A DNA stretch of 64,000 nt from Trematomus loennbergii (GCA_012861695.1 JAAOOA010000087.1:739113-803112), one strand, 5' to 3'. Positions 20,608 through 33,417 are shown, numbered from the stretch's first letter. Notes: generated from the sequence alone by a model not told the origin. Numbers and translations: made by a program.

Positions 20608-21567
20608 AAGTGAAGAAACACACGCTGGGTTCCCTTCATTCATCTGTTTTCAGGGCAAAGGAAAGTGTGTTTGTCGCCTTTAACGTGTTTCTTCTGTTCC
20701 AACAGGTGGTGAAGAAACCCTGAGGACATGGGGCCATTTTACACATCAAACCAGCTCTTTATAGCACAGTCTGAGAAAGTGTGTTGATAATGAATCTTCA
20801 AACATGTTCGATGAAGTGTAGTTTGTAGTTTGTGCACTTGTTATCACTTTTGTACTTCAGAACATTTTCCCGAATTTAAGAAGAGGTAAGGCAAGTTTAT
20901 TTATATAGCACCTTTCAACACAAGGCAATTCAAAGTGCTTTACAAAATGAAAGACATTAAGAGCATTAAGAAACATATTATGAAATGGCATTTAAAAGCA
21001 AAGATAATAAAACATGAATACCAAAGGTACATGAATTAAAGTCACAGTGCAGTGTGAGATACACACATCTGAAATGTTTAGCTCTGACTCTCAATCATTG
21101 CTCACTTTTTAGCAGAAATAGTTTTCTATGACCTCACTTTCTTTCTACTTTCTTTTTTAACTTATCCGTTATTTCAGGTGTTTCATGCTAAACGAAACCC
21201 CCTTTGGAAAATTCTAATCTGACCCCATGGTACCTTTTCGTTTTTTGCTGAAACTATTCCTCTTTTTTAAATGCACATTAGTTAAAGTGAGAAGCAATGT
21301 GTAAAAGCTGCATCTATTATGTATAAACTCAAACTCTTATTACTTGTAAGTGTCTGTGTTTCAAATGTCAGCATCAAAACAAACGTAACTTACCAAAAGC
21401 ACAAATTGGTGCATAAAGGTATGTATTATGTAATCGGAAAAGCATCATCAATAATTTGTTGATCTTGTATTTAAGTAATAGTTAAGTAACTGAAGCTGCC
21501 AAAATAATTGTGGTTGAGTCAAAAGTATATATATTTGGAGTTGTACAGAAGATGATTAGTGCCACAA
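20608..21567. other. 3' flank of astacin remnant 1
   Basis: It is colinear with 30372-30960 of block 2. Positions 20885-20945 hold a short interspersed repeat with GTTTATTTATATAGCACC...CAAAGTGCTTTAC (also at 34446-34505), absent from block 2. No gene was seen. Confidence 0.55.
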
Positions 21568-22160
21568 ATGGGCGAAGCCTGCGAGCTAGTTCAGGCAGTC
21601 AACTCGAGCACCAATGATACATTAACACGTGACGCACCTCGTCCCTCTTACAACCAACCAAACACATTCTCCTAAACATGCCGCTCTATTGAAGCTGCCA
21701 GGTCTTCCTGCCTCTGCCTCGCTATGCTGCTGCCACTGCTGTGTTCACTTGCTATTGCTACGTTGATGTTCCTGCTGCTGTGTTTCATGTTGCTGCTGCT
21801 CGCCTGCCCCACCACCACCCAGCTTCCACCCCAGCTTCCACCCCAGCTTCCACCCCAGCTTCCACCCCAGCTTCCAGCCCAGCTTCCACCCCAGCTTCCA
21901 CCCCAGCTTCCACCCCAGCTTCCACCCCAGCTTCCACCCCAGCTTCCACCCCAGCTTCCACCCCAGCTTCCACCCCAGCTTCCACCCAGCTTCCACCCCA
22001 GCTTCCACCTGTAGGCTCGGGGGATAGTTATCTAATCATCACTCAATGTTCTTTGTAAATCTGTGGAGTGATGAAGCCCGAGCCTAGACGCCAAACTCAA
22101 ACTATATGCTGCTTCTAATAAACATATTTAGAAACACGTGAGTTGTCTGACTGAACTGAA
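21568..22160. other. Insertion in block 1 relative to block 2
   Basis: Block 2 runs from the GTGCCACAA segment (30953) straight into other sequence. Block 1 has about 590 bp here, including the 12-bp minisatellite and an AATAAA near 22119. The origin is not clear. Confidence 0.45.
21818..22009 (+). repeat. 12-bp minisatellite, about 16 units
   Basis: The unit CAGCTTCCACCC is nearly perfect, with one CAGCTTCCAGCC variant and one shortened unit near the end. Open frames across it exist in several frames because 12 is a multiple of 3; they are not genes. Confidence 0.95.
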
Positions 22161-24316
22161 ATATTTTTAGATCTGAAACAAAAGTGATTTTTTTTGTTTT
22201 GTCCTGAGAATAAAAGGCTGAATTAATTTGTATATGAATTTTCTCCAAATTTGTTTTTATAGAAGTAACTTTTGGTCAGATTTCTATTTTCTTTCTTCCA
22301 GACATAAACACAAAAAAAATCACTTTTGTTCAGATCTCAACAAATATTTGATTTCACATGAGGCCCTGATCTTCCTCCGTAAAGTAGAAGTATACATTTG
22401 CATCAAATTGAAATTCTCTAGTTTTGTATATCAGCTCAGATTCTGCAACTATTGGACTTTTACAAACACGAACTCAATGGGATCCAATTGCTCTTTTTCC
22501 ACTTAACAAAAAGTAAAAGTATCATGTCTAAACTATAGAAACACTCAGTTTCAAGTTCACAGAAAAATATCACAGAACATCTGTATTGGGAAATATATCA
22601 TCAATTATATTCCCATGTGCTAACCCTTACCCTTTTGGTAAGAAATAGTGTTTAATATAAAATCAATGACTTGAAAGAGATCTGAGTACTTCTACTTTTA
22701 CTCAAGTACAAGATCTAAGCATTTTTTATGTAATATTTATTTTTGCAGACCATTCACATGCACACAAACCTCCAGAACACACTACAGGAAAGGGGAAACC
22801 CCAAAAGCATAACAGTGCCTCTTTAATACTTCTTCCACTACTTGCACTCAGTCAGTCAGACAGTTCAATGTCAGTGAGGTTTTTTGTGCTCTCGTTTTTA
22901 AAGGTCAAAGTCAGTAAGGCATCTATCAACAGACTTTAAGATCCCTCACAAGTGAAAATACTCAGTTGTTAAGTCAATTAGTTTGTCTTCAGCACAGAAA
23001 CAAACCTGATACACTACTTCCAGTATAATTCAATGAACACACATTGAAATATAACCTTTGACCTCATTCACACAGTACAACTGAAGTATTCTTAGACATT
23101 CTGTGTGTTGGGACGTACTATGAGATTGCACATTTGTTCACTGTCTCATAGCATATTTTAGTTTACTCAGTGCAGACAGGTTGTATTGAATCTTGCAGAC
23201 ACTGCCCTTATTTTAACCTCTTAAATAGTGAGTGACAAAATACACATTTAAGTGTACTTAATATATCTCTGTACAAAAAATGAAATGTAAAAACAACTTG
23301 GCAACTTGTTTAGGTCCCAGTCAAGAAATAGCCCGACCCATAATCCCCTGTTAAACGTCTTATTGATGTTTTTACTCCTCTGATTTGGTATGGATTAAAC
23401 AAACTGGATTCAGAGCTGCTGATAGGTGGATTTTGTTACCTTTGGACAGGCTGGCTTTGTCTTCCCCTGTTTCCAGTCTTTATGCTAAGCTAAGCTAACC
23501 AGCTGATGGCCTTATTTCTAACAAACATATACAGCAATCTTAATATCTATGATCAGCTGATCCAAGAGGGTTTTAAATAGTTTATAAAGCTTCAGAAGAA
23601 CCAAATCTATCAGACAAATGTAGTTAAGTAGACATGGAAATAGTTAAGTACATTTTTTTAAGCTACTTTCCCTAAGTTGAGAACTAGTGAAAACTGTACT
23701 TCAGTTAGTACATTTAAAAAAACACACAAAAAATAACATTCTTTGTTCCTTTTGTTTTAATCCATTGAGGCTTTGTTCAAACTTTACAAGCAGTGTGCAG
23801 AGAGGTGGACGAAATACAATTAACATAACACAACAGACAGCTGAGATGTAATATCTCCCCCTTTAAAACACACCAGAGACCATCATTTTCCCATCAATTG
23901 AAAATTATAAAAAAAATGTATGTATATATACAGTATTTTACTAATGAAAAAGGAGTGCATTACTTCCACTAGTAATGTCTGCAAGTATGAAACACTTTTT
24001 GAACACACAATTCTGAGACAATAAATACTTTTCTTGTCGCCCTGACATATAAAGAAGTGGCAAAAGTTTATTTCTGAGTAAATAGTTTTCTGATCACTTC
24101 AAGTCATGACGGCAGGTAGTGCAATCCGTAGAATAAACTAGAGTACATTAGAACATACTCATCAGTATTTTATGTGTTTGTATGCGTCTCATCAAGGTGA
24201 ACCATATGTGATCAGATTCTGAAACATTAACAATGTGTACAATGTACTTCCCCAGTTGAATACATTTATTACATTTAGTGAGAGTGACTCTTTCTGAAGA
24301 AAATCAAATGGTTGTT
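22160..24316. other. Block 2 left part, including the empty site of the palindromic element
   Basis: 22990-23260 matches 34535-34763 and 38158-38206. At 23264-23290 the sequence runs GTACAAAAAATG without interruption, where copy B is inserted in block 3 (GTACGAAA on one side, TACGAAAACTG on the other). 23400-23520 is a common fish repeat with GCTAAGCTAAGCTAACC. 23682-24316 is TRIM copy 2 3' UTR, with AATAAA on the minus strand at 24067-24072. Confidence 0.65.
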
Positions 24317-25869
24317 CTACTCAGTGTGATTGACAGGAGAGATGATCAGAGGAGCAGAGTTTTTACCACCATCATTAACATCGGGACTAAAGAATGGGTA
24401 GAGTTTCTCTTTGAAGCAGCAGCCAGTGAAGGAGTAGATCAGAGCTGCAGCATCAACATCATAAAAGGAGACCAGACCCTCCTCATAATCCACAAACACC
24501 CCCACCTTCTCAGGCTGAGACTTCAGAGAGAGACGGACTCCAGGGTCAGCAAAAGCTTGGTACTCATTTCCATTCCTCAACCCTATCATCCAGTAACCTT
24601 TCTGAGGAGTCGCTGTGATGCCTCCCTTCCTGTTGATCGACTCTCTGGCCACTCCTAAATACCACTTAGTCTTCTCTTTAACCTGAACCTCATAATAAAA
24701 TCTTCCTGAAGAGAAACTCTGCTTTGCTAAGACACAAGCAGAAGTATCAAATCTCTCTGGATTGTCTGGGAGATTTTTGCTCACATCACCATGTTTCACT
24801 TGTTTTCCATCATCAGACAGGATGAGCCATGGAAGTGCTGTATCAGGATCAAGAGTCACCTCCACCTCATACTGCTGGACCCTCTTCAGCTCCACCTCAG
24901 TGAGCAGCTTCTTCATCTGTTTACTGAGCGTCTCCTCCAGCTGAGTCACAGCTCTCCTCACAGTCCCCTCATATGAAGGTGGACGGACCCTGACTTCTGT
25001 CCAGTTCTTGGTGGGTGGAGCAGCGTTCAGGGACGTGAAGCTTTGGAGGAGGTGGAGCTGGTCTTCAGAGCGTGAGAGCTGCTCCACCTCAGAGCTTCTC
25101 TTCTTCAGCTCAGAGATTTCCTGTTCCAGCTCTTTGATGAAGCCTTCAGCCTGTTCCTCTGTCTCTCTCTGCTTCTCTTTGATGGTGTCGATGAGCTCGG
25201 CCTGGCTTCTCTCAACAGACTCCTTCAGAGCGGTGAAGACCTGAACACCATCTGCTATCTCTCTGTCTGCTCCTTCCTTACTGAGCTCCACTGAGCGATT
25301 CATCTCCTGAATCTTCAGTCGTCTCTTCTGGATCATCTGCTGAGTTTCAGCCTCTGTCTTCGCCAGCTCACAGAACAGCTCCAGTCGTTTATCGTGCTTC
25401 ATATACATCCTGTCTTCCAGGTTCTCCTCAGGGTCGATCAGCTGATGTCTTTTGAAGCCTGCATTTTTCAGGTGAGTCTCACAGTAGGAGGCCAGACACA
25501 CCAGACACACCAGACACATCATGCAGGACTTCAGGGCCTTCAGTCTGGTTCCAGGCAGACGTCACAGGGAACTTCTCCTGGTTTGACCACTTGTTGCTCT
25601 GAGCTGCTGCTGCTGGCTTTCTGTTGAGCTGACTGTCTGAACTGAGCAGCCATCTCAGAGATGAGAGTGTTGACCCGCAGCTCAGGCTTTATGTTGAAAA
25701 CCTCTTTACAGTTGGGACACTGACTCGGGACATCAACATCCCAGTGTTCAGAGATGCAGGCTTTACAGAAGTTGTGTCCACATGGTATGGCGACTGGATC
25801 AGTGAACACATCCAGACAGATGGAGCACAGAAACTGATCTTCAGTCAGCAGACAGCTGGCAGCAGACAT
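24317..25869 (-). pseudogene. TRIM copy 2, nearly intact, one frameshift, B-box 2 lost
   Basis: A RING/B-box/coiled-coil/PRY-SPRY protein of the large fish TRIM families. The start is at 25869 (MSAAS), five bases after acceptor GTCCTCAG. The RING cysteines are complete: C15, C18, C30, H32, C35, C38, C51, C54. B-box 1 follows (VPCDVC). A missing base near 25553 stops the first frame at 25540. The second frame (24317-25522) then runs open for 401 codons: rest of B-box 1 with a CLVC duplication, coiled coil, PRY (LDPDTA) and SPRY to the natural end (NHTE). About 33 residues of B-box 2 are deleted in frame and its first Cys is Tyr. If the single base is an assembly error, this would be an expressed RING ligase without B-box 2. 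Confidence 0.88.
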
Positions 25870-26039
25870 GTCTCTCTGAGGACAAAACGTGTGAAAAAAA
25901 ACAAAAACTGTAATGTATATATAATTTAATCTCTTGTATCTGTTTGCTATAACTCAAATAGATGGTGATACTCAACTCTGCTGATGTATCATGATTATGC
26001 GGAGGGTGAGAGATTGCTCAAATGTGCAGTACACTGTTA

Positions 26040-26500
26040 TTGTTAAATGTTTAAAGAATCTCTCTGTTTGTTAATATTATAAATGAAATCTGGAAAATCA
26101 TAGCAGCATTCAGTTTAAACTCTAAGAAACACAATGTGTAAGCTCTAATACTGTTGGGGGATTTTGCCGTTGTTGAACAGAGGAGTGAAACCTCCTGCTG
26201 AGCATCACTGAAGTTAATACTAGTTGTTGTTGTCGTGTGCTGTGCTGAAGCGCAATCATCCTTGTACATTACTGTTTTATATACAGTACTGTATTCACTG
26301 TATTTATTATTATCTGTGTATTTATTCTTATTTATACATTTCCCATCTATTTACCTTTATTTTTGTATCATTTATTTTGTACATTGTGTATATAACTGAC
26401 TGTTTTGCACTCTGGTTAGACCCTCCTTAATTTCGTTACACTGTGCTTGCATTTTGTAATGACAATAAAGTAATCTGATCTAATCTAATCTAAAAAACAG
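26040..26500 (+). repeat. TRIM copy 2 intron with LINE-type tail
   Basis: It corresponds to 17316-17785, ends in TGACAATAAAG and a short TAATC repeat. No coding part was seen. Confidence 0.55.
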
Positions 26501-26985
26501 TAAATGTTATCAGCTTCAAAAGGCAGACAGCAGTTACTACAGAAACAGGTTCAAAGCTCAAGGCTACTTACCACAGTGTGTACAAATGATATAAGCTGAA
26601 ATATCTAATTGTCATGCCTTTTTATAAGCAACACTTGTAACATGAAACCAGATCCCTTGCTTTGGACAGTCCAGAACAAATCTAATATTTAGGTTCTACT
26701 TTGTTTAATAGAGTCGATTATAAAGATGTTTTAAAATGCAGGAAATATGAAAATAAGTATAAGCTAATGCTAGCTTTGACTGTATGCTCTCTAACCTAAC
26801 TTAACCAGAGTTTACATTGTATTGTTGGCTGTTGCTAATGTAAATGTTGAGGTTTTTATCTTAACTGACACATTTATATAGTATAATATTCTTTATATGG
26901 TAAACTGATGTAATACAGTCAGATTCTGATTTTAATCCAACTTTGACTAAATATTTAGTTAGTGATGTGTCTGTAGTGTACTCAC

Positions 26986-27180
26986 CAGTGTTTGCAGAGT
27001 CCTGCTGTGTTGTTGAGAAAAAGCTGCTGGATTCAGTGAGTGTTTCTTCAGAGAAACAGAGATTTGTCTCGGCTGCTGCTCTGCTGTCGCTCAGACAAAC
27101 TTCAGCTTTCATTTCTGGGAAATGGAAACTCTTCTCTTACAGTGTGGTTCCACCTCTCAGTGGCTGTTTGCCAAGAGGAA
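26986..27180 (-). other. TRIM copy 2 non-coding first exon
   Basis: The donor CACTG|GTGAG lies at 26981-26990 on the minus strand. The acceptor before the coding exon is at about 25876. The upstream limit is uncertain. Confidence 0.55.
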
Positions 27181-27409
27181 GTGAAAGAAGAACTGTTGAG
27201 GCTTGTTATTTAACTTTGTGAAAATACATTTTACAGCTGATCCAAGAGACTTTTCAAATAGTGTATTGAGCATAAGTAGGAATATTTTCTCAATACATAA
27301 AGGACATCTCTTTACACATCTGGAGATGTAAAGCTATATTTCACAACGCTGTGTTATGGTCCCTGTTTAAGAGCAGCTGGTGAAACACTTCCTGTTTGAA
27401 AATAGGTCT

Positions 27410-28012
27410 GTATTTAAGTGCCATGTTTTGCTACTTTTACTACTACATTTAATTAATACCTTTAGTTACTTCACAGATCTGGATGAACGATGTGAAATAT
27501 AATCAAGTGTTAAATCAGACTTTAGTTCCACCTGGAGTAAATTCACAAGCTACCCTGCAGTATACAAAGTCATTCAAACTAGCTGCACCTTTACCAGCTT
27601 TGAGAACACTTTAATGATCAATCATTATAAAACATATAATATATATTATTCTGAAATGGACCAATCTGCACAATGACTACTTTTACTGTCGCTACTTTAA
27701 CTATATTTTGATGCTAATACTTTTCTACTTTTACTTGAGTCACATTTTGAATGCAAGACTTTACTGTAACAGAGTATTCCTACAGTGTGGTACTTCTACT
27801 TTTACTCAAGTACAAGATCTGAGTACTTCTACTTTTACTCAAGTACAATATCTGAGTACTTCTACATTTACTCAAGTACAAGATCTGAGTACTTCTACTT
27901 TTACTCGAGTACAATATCTGAGTACTTCTACTTTTACTCAAGTACAATATCTGAGTACTTCTACATTTACTCAATTACAAGATCTGAGTATTTCTCCACC
28001 TCTGAGGAAAAG
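27410..28012. repeat. Interspersed repeat expanded into a 33-bp minisatellite
   Basis: This is the same repeat as 19480-19925. Its end, GAGTACTTCTACTTTTACTC..., is amplified about six times between 27785 and 28000 with unit 33 bp. The 64 to 105 codon frames in three phases are by-products. Confidence 0.8.
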
Positions 28013-28028
28013 TCTAAGAACCTGAATG

Positions 28029-28085
28029 TGGCCTTTGACCTCCTTTGACCTCCTTTGACCTCCTTTGACCTCCTTTGACCTCCAT
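28029..28085 (+). repeat. 11-bp tandem repeat, five units
   Basis: Units CCTTTGACCTC lie just upstream of the astacin exon. Block 1 has one unit (near 19952). Confidence 0.9.
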
Positions 28086-28199
28086 TGAACCACAGCTGCT
28101 TTGTTTCTTTCTCCTCAGCTTCTCGTGAGCGCATCATCGAGCGCGGCCTGACTTCCTTCCACGATGTTTCCTGCATCCTGCATGCAGGTTAGCTCTGAG

Positions 28200-28440
28200 T
28201 GTTAGCGATGCTTGCTAATGTAAACAAAGACCATATTACGTCCAAAACTGTCACGCATTGTTTCTGATAGCAACGTTTCTGATAGTCTCGTGGGTGTAAA
28301 GCCCGCCCACATTTCAGATATTACGTCATATCGGACGCAAATCTGGATCAGCTCCGTTGTAGCCCCGTTTTTAGAGATTTGGGTACGGAGGAAAAGAGAG
28401 AGGGTTTTATTTTCTGACACTTTGTGAGTTCCCTGACACA
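28200..28440. repeat. Fragment of a TTAA MITE family
   Basis: It shares AGATTTGGGTACGGAGGAAA and GAGTTCCCTGACACAC with 61290-61370 and 62870-62940. Both ends are lost. Confidence 0.55.
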
Positions 28441-28447
28441 CTCAAGG

Positions 28448-28640
28448 GGCGGGAGTGGTTCAGTCTGTAGGGGATTGGACTTTGGCCCGAAGTGTTGCTG
28501 GTTCACGTCCTGATCGGACCAAAGAATACGGAGTATGGACTGGTACTGGAGAGGGGCCAGTTCACCTCCTGGGCCACTGCCGAAGTGCCCTTGAGCAAGG
28601 CACCTAACTTTTCACCCTCTGTCTGAAACCAGACCATTTA
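28448..28640 (+). mobile_element. tRNA-derived SINE
   Basis: Box A TGGTTCAGTCTG and box B GGTTCACGTCC are about 40 bp apart. A body with CCCTTGAGCAAGGCACC follows, a conserved core of fish SINEs. The tail is not clear. Confidence 0.75.
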
Positions 28641-28689
28641 CATGCACCCAAATATTATATAATAGTCTTTTTGTCTGTTGTTTTGATTA

Positions 28690-29125
28690 TTTTGTGTAAC
28701 TTTCAAGTCCTTATTAGTCTCCTCAGAGTCGTTTGAGTCTTTGTAGGCCTTAAGTGTCTCTTTTGGTAATTGACTGTCTCTCTGCAGTCATTTAGTGTCT
28801 CTTTGTGGTGATTAAGTGTCTCTTTGTGCCACTTTGTGGACATGTCTTGTCTTATTGTGGTCATTATGTGTACCATTGTGGTCATTCTGAGTGCCTTAGT
28901 AGTCATTTTGAGTCTTTGAAAACATATCACATAGTCATTTTGACTCTCTTTGGAGTTTCTTTATGTATCTGTTGTTATTTTCATAGTTTCTTCGTGTCGT
29001 TTTGCAGCTGTTTTTCATGTCTTTGTAGTTTCTTTGGTCTTCTCGCAGCTCTTTTGCATCTGATTGTAGTCTTTTTGTCCGCCCCTTGAGTCTCTCCTTG
29101 GTTTATACTTGTGTCTTTGGGTGAC
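28690..29125. repeat. Degenerate tandem repeat, GTCTCTTTGTGGTCATT-like
   Basis: Loose units of about 20-40 bp alternate GAGTC/GTGTC, TTTGT and GTCATT. No gene. Confidence 0.6.
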
Positions 29126-29594
29126 ATTTTGTAGATCTAGGCACTGGTGTTAAGGTCAGCTTTTTGGTGAGCTAAGAGATTCTGTTTCCCATTCAGCAAA
29201 AAAGAAAGTGAAAACTCTGCATTTATATCATTCTGCTCAGAACAAATCCAATCTAATTTGAACACTGATGAAAAGTAAATCATGCTAAATTGACTTACTG
29301 TTAGTTGCATTCATAATGGATGCAACTCCATGGGAATACATTGAAATCACAGCCAAATAATGTCACTTTAAATCCTGTATTGATCAACCCTTTCATGTTT
29401 TACACTCATCTAATACACAACTAACTTCACAATGATCTGAGGAATGGGGTGAAGTTCATTTTCTGTGTTTTCTGACCCTCGTTGTGATTCTCGTCCTCTC
29501 AGGTTGGGCGTACGCCTTCGACAAGATAAACACGCTGAACCTGAAAAATACCTTTGGACTACAGGTAGCCTGGACAGGTGAGTTAAGAATTTAT

Positions 29595-29890
29595 ATAATT
29601 TTGGGTAAGTTTGAATTCTGAGAAAAAATCTAAATCTTAGAAAAATCTAAATATGAAAAAAAAATCTAATCCTGAAAAAAAGTATAATTCTGTGAAAAAG
29701 TGACATTTGAGAAAAAAAAAATTGAAATCTGAGAAAAAAGTTAAAATATGAGAAAATAATCAAATTAGGAGGGAAAGTGAAAATTATGAAAAAAACTCAA
29801 ATTCTTTGAAAAAGTTAGAATTCCGAGAACATTTTGAAATTGTTCTAATTCTGAGAAAAATATATAATTCTGAAAAAAAAGCTGAAAAAA
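29595..29890. repeat. A-rich degenerate repeat
   Basis: Units of the type TCTGAGAAAAAATTGAAAT lie in the intron after exon b of the astacin remnant. Confidence 0.6.
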
Positions 29891-31230
29891 TGTTGAATAG
29901 TCCAGCCCATCTCTTCTTTTATTCTTTTTCTTAATTAATAAACAGTTGGCAAATAATAATGATAGATAATATTTAAATGCATAACATTGATAAGAGTGAA
30001 ACCAGGATTAAAATAGGTCCCAAGCTCTCAAAAGAAATGCTAAATATACATTTACCTACACTGCCTTATGGGCCTTTTTCTCATTTACACAATAAATATG
30101 TCTTCATAATATTGAGATAGATTGATTTGTTTGGTGACTGAACCGACTCGTTTAGGAGCATTTGAGTCTCAATGGTTTCTAAATGTTTAATATATATACA
30201 AGCTAATAATAATGAAGCCTCTGTGCTCTTAATGTTTCCAGGTATGCCTTCAGTGGGAACAATATGCCCACCATGGTGCCGATCCCCAACGCCAACGTAG
30301 AGTTCAGCACGGCCAATCAGATGAGCAGGAACGACATCAGCAGACTGAACACGCTGTACACATGTTGAAAGGTAAGAGAACACACGCTGGGTTCCCTTCA
30401 TTCATCTGTTTTCAGGGCAAAGGAAAGTGTGTTTGTCGCCTTTAACGTGTTTCTTCTGTTCCAACAGGTGGTGAAGAAACCCTGAGGACATGGGGCCAAT
30501 TTACACATCAAACCAGCTCTTTATAACACAGTCTGAGAAAGTGTGTTGATAATAAATCTTCAAACATGTTCAATGAAGTGTATTTTGTAGTTTGTGCACT
30601 TGTTAACACTTTTGTACTTCAGAAAATGTTCCTGATTTTTTTTTATTCTTCTACCTCAGTTTGAAGAAAGGTGTGAAGAAGAGGTGAAAGATGTGTGAAA
30701 GCTGCAGAATCTCTTATGTATGAACTCAAACTCGTATTACTTTTAGTGTCTGTTTCAAATGTCAGCATCAAAACAAACGTAACTTACCAAAAGCACAAAA
30801 TGGTGCATAAAGGTATATATTATGTAATCGGAAAAGCATCATCAATCATTTGTTGATCTTGTATTTAAGTTTTTTTAAGTAACTGAAGCTGCCAAAATAA
30901 TCGTTTTCGAGTCAAAAGTATATATAATATTTGGAATTGTACAGAAGATGATTAGTGCCACAACTGAAAAGAAAAAGTGAGATCTGACCAAAAGTATTTA
31001 TTTTTTTGTTAGTTAGAATTCTGACTTTTAAGAAATACACTTTTGGTCAAATCTCAATTATTTATTTTTTAAACATGTGGCCCTAATCTACGGATCTAGA
31101 GGATTAGTGCTAAAAGAGGATTAGAGACACATGATTAGGGGCCACATGTAAAATAGTTTGTGAGATCTGACGATAAGTGACATTTCTTCTCAGGGGGGTT
31201 CTATCCAATGCAGAAATGGAGATGGCTATC

Positions 31231-31351
31231 CATGCTTTACATTACATTACATTACATGTCACTTGTTAGACGCTTTTATCCAAAGTGACTTACATACTCA
31301 ATACTGTGGGCAATCCCCACAGGAGCAATTTGGGGTGAAGTGTCTTGCTCT
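31231..31351 (-). mobile_element. 3' part of a tRNA-type SINE, inverted
   Basis: It starts with ATTACATTACATTAC, then CTTTTATCCAAAGTGACTTA, the reverse complement of the usual fish SINE tail. It equals the end of the SINE at 32979-33165. Confidence 0.8.
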
Positions 31352-31975
31352 TTTATCCTGCCTCAACAAAACATCAATAAACCGGTTACAACAGGTCCAA
31401 AACGCTGCAGCCAGATTGCTCACTCGGTCCAAAATAACATGCCACATCACTCCGATCCTTTCTGCCCTGCACTGGCTCCCTGTCCATCTCAGAACCCAAT
31501 TCAAGGTATTGGTCTTCACATATAGCTGTCCATGGCCAAGCCCCAGCCTACGTTAACGACCTTATCCACCCTCACAGCACAACCAGGGCCCTGAGGTCCT
31601 CTGAGCAAGGCCTCCTAAGGGTGCCCCGAACCAGGCTAAAGACTAAGGGGGACCGTGCCTTTGAGGCGGTGGCCCCAAGACTTTGGAATGACCTCCCTCA
31701 GAAACTGAGAGCCTCTGTCTCAGTAGAGATTTTTAAGGGGCAGCTAAAGACTCACCTTTCCGACAGGCCTTTGGGGCGTCAGAGGAGGTGAGTTAGTAGC
31801 TGTTTCTCATTGGAGTTTATCCTATGTTTTACCTGCTGTGTTTTATGCCTTTTATTCTACATGTTATAGTTGTACTTTGAATTGAGTACTGTATACTGTA
31901 AAGCACTTTGTGCATTCGTGTTGAGAAGGGTGCTATATCAATAAAGTTTTACTTACTTACTTACTTTACTTCTTT
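31352..31975 (+). mobile_element. L2-like LINE, 3' end of ORF2
   Basis: The first 200 bp read a VQNAAARLLTRS ... HITPILSALHWLPVHLRTQF stretch, the C-terminal part of L2/Rex-type reverse transcriptase proteins. Further on come pieces with the Pro-Arg-Leu-Trp-Asn-Asp-Leu-Pro pattern in shifted frames. It ends with ATCAATAAAG and an ACTT repeat. Truncated and broken. Confidence 0.8.
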
Positions 31976-32400
31976 AGACAGGAAGTAAACACAGAATTCA
32001 GACTTTTTTTCCAGAATTCTAAATGTTATCACTTCTGTTCAGATCTCAACAAGTATTTCACATGTGGCCCTGATCTTCCTCCGTAAAGTAGAAGTATACA
32101 TTTGCATCAAATTTAAATTCTCTAACTATGAGATTTGGACTTTTACAAACACGAACTCAATGGGATCCGATTGCTCTTTTTCCACTTACAAAATATATTT
32201 GATGTAAGCAAAAGTATCATGACTAAACTATAGAAACACTGAGTTGCAAGAACACAGAACAATATCACAGAACATCTGTATTGGAAAATATATCATTTAT
32301 ATTCCACTTTGCTAACAGTTCCTTTGCTAAGAAATATTGTTTAATATAAAATCAATTTATAAAAGAGTATATTACCCCCTGTGGCTCGCTCCACTCACAG

Positions 32401-32548
<148 letters not shown>

Positions 32549-32978
32549 GTCTGACTTCATACTGAGTGTTTGTGGCTTCAGCATCATTTCATTTATCTCT
32601 TAGTCTTGTCTCTAGAGCTCAAGGAGGACATTAACTCTAATCGAGGAAATAAAAGGTATTTTCTTAAAACCTCAATAATGTGAAGATGATTTTCCACATC
32701 TTTCTCGCTGACACTGTTAGTGGATATACGGCTGCATAATCCAAAGAAACGAACACAGTGTTTGAATGTTAAATGTTGATATTGATAAACTGCTTTGAGA
32801 TGAAGCGTTCACTCTGCAGGTCGTTGCCTAAAGACCCTCTGCTTGTAATGAATGAACAACGATGGCTTCATACAGAAAGGACTCTGATAGTAGAGAATGA
32901 AAGTCAGGGGTAATAACACAGTATACTTTATTTGAAAGACAAATTAATACATAAAACATATTCAAGATAAGTAAAGTA

Positions 32979-33165
32979 GGCGTGTGGCGCAGTGGCTAAT
33001 GCTCGGATCAGGGGAGCACAGGTTCAAACCCCACTGCAGTCAGCATGTCGTTGTGTCCCTGAGACACTTCACCCCACATTGCTCCTGTGGGGATTGTCCA
33101 CAGTATTGAGTATGTAAGTCGCTTTGGATAAAAGCGTCTAACAAGTAACATGTAATGTCATGTAA
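32979..33165 (+). mobile_element. tRNA-derived SINE, full length
   Basis: Box A TGGCGCAGTGG and box B GGTTCAAACCC both match the consensus. The tail is GTCGCTTTGGATAAAAGCGT followed by ACATGTAATGTCATG. Confidence 0.88.
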
Positions 33166-33417
33166 ATTAAAGTACCTCAGAATTTAACTTCAGTAAAGAT
33201 GTTTGTCCACTAGGGGGCGACACTTCCTCACAGTTCACATGGAAACACCTAGCAGTAACACACCTTTACAGAGCTGCTTTAATGACACAGGTATTTAAGC
33301 ATCGCCACTAAAAGAAAAACAATTGTGTTTTCCCTCAGAATGTAAATGGAAAATCAGCATTTACTTTAATGAGAAGTTTCAAATGTACGCCTGAATCCAG
33401 AAATGCCAATAAGGAGT

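Larger units (their letters stand above)
28119..30560 (+). pseudogene. Astacin-type metalloprotease remnant 2
   Basis: Three exons can be seen. Exon a (28119-28187, after CTCCTCAG, donor GCAG|GTTAGC) reads SRERIIERGLTSFHDVSC. Exon b (29503-29576) reads AFDKINTLNL, then degenerates where the family has its Tyr-Asp-Tyr Met-turn approach. Exon c (30242-30371) is the intact last coding exon ending RLNTLYTC with a GTAAGA donor. A 3' UTR exon follows from 30468, with AATAAA near 30551. The HExxH exon is missing: the stretch between a and b is filled with a MITE piece, a SINE and a degenerate repeat. Proteolysis would not be possible. Confidence 0.8.

Noticed and set aside
21724..22058. Open frames of Leu-Pro-Pro-Gln, Thr-Pro-Ala-Ser and Glu-Ala-Gly-Val repeats on both strands
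   Set aside because: By-products of the 12-bp minisatellite.
27780..28048. A possible CRISPR-like array of regular repeats
   Set aside because: The units are contiguous without unique spacers and the genome is eukaryotic; it is a minisatellite.
28805..29089. A hydrophobic 94-codon frame
   Set aside because: It falls in a degenerate GTCATT/TTTGTG tandem repeat within an astacin intron.
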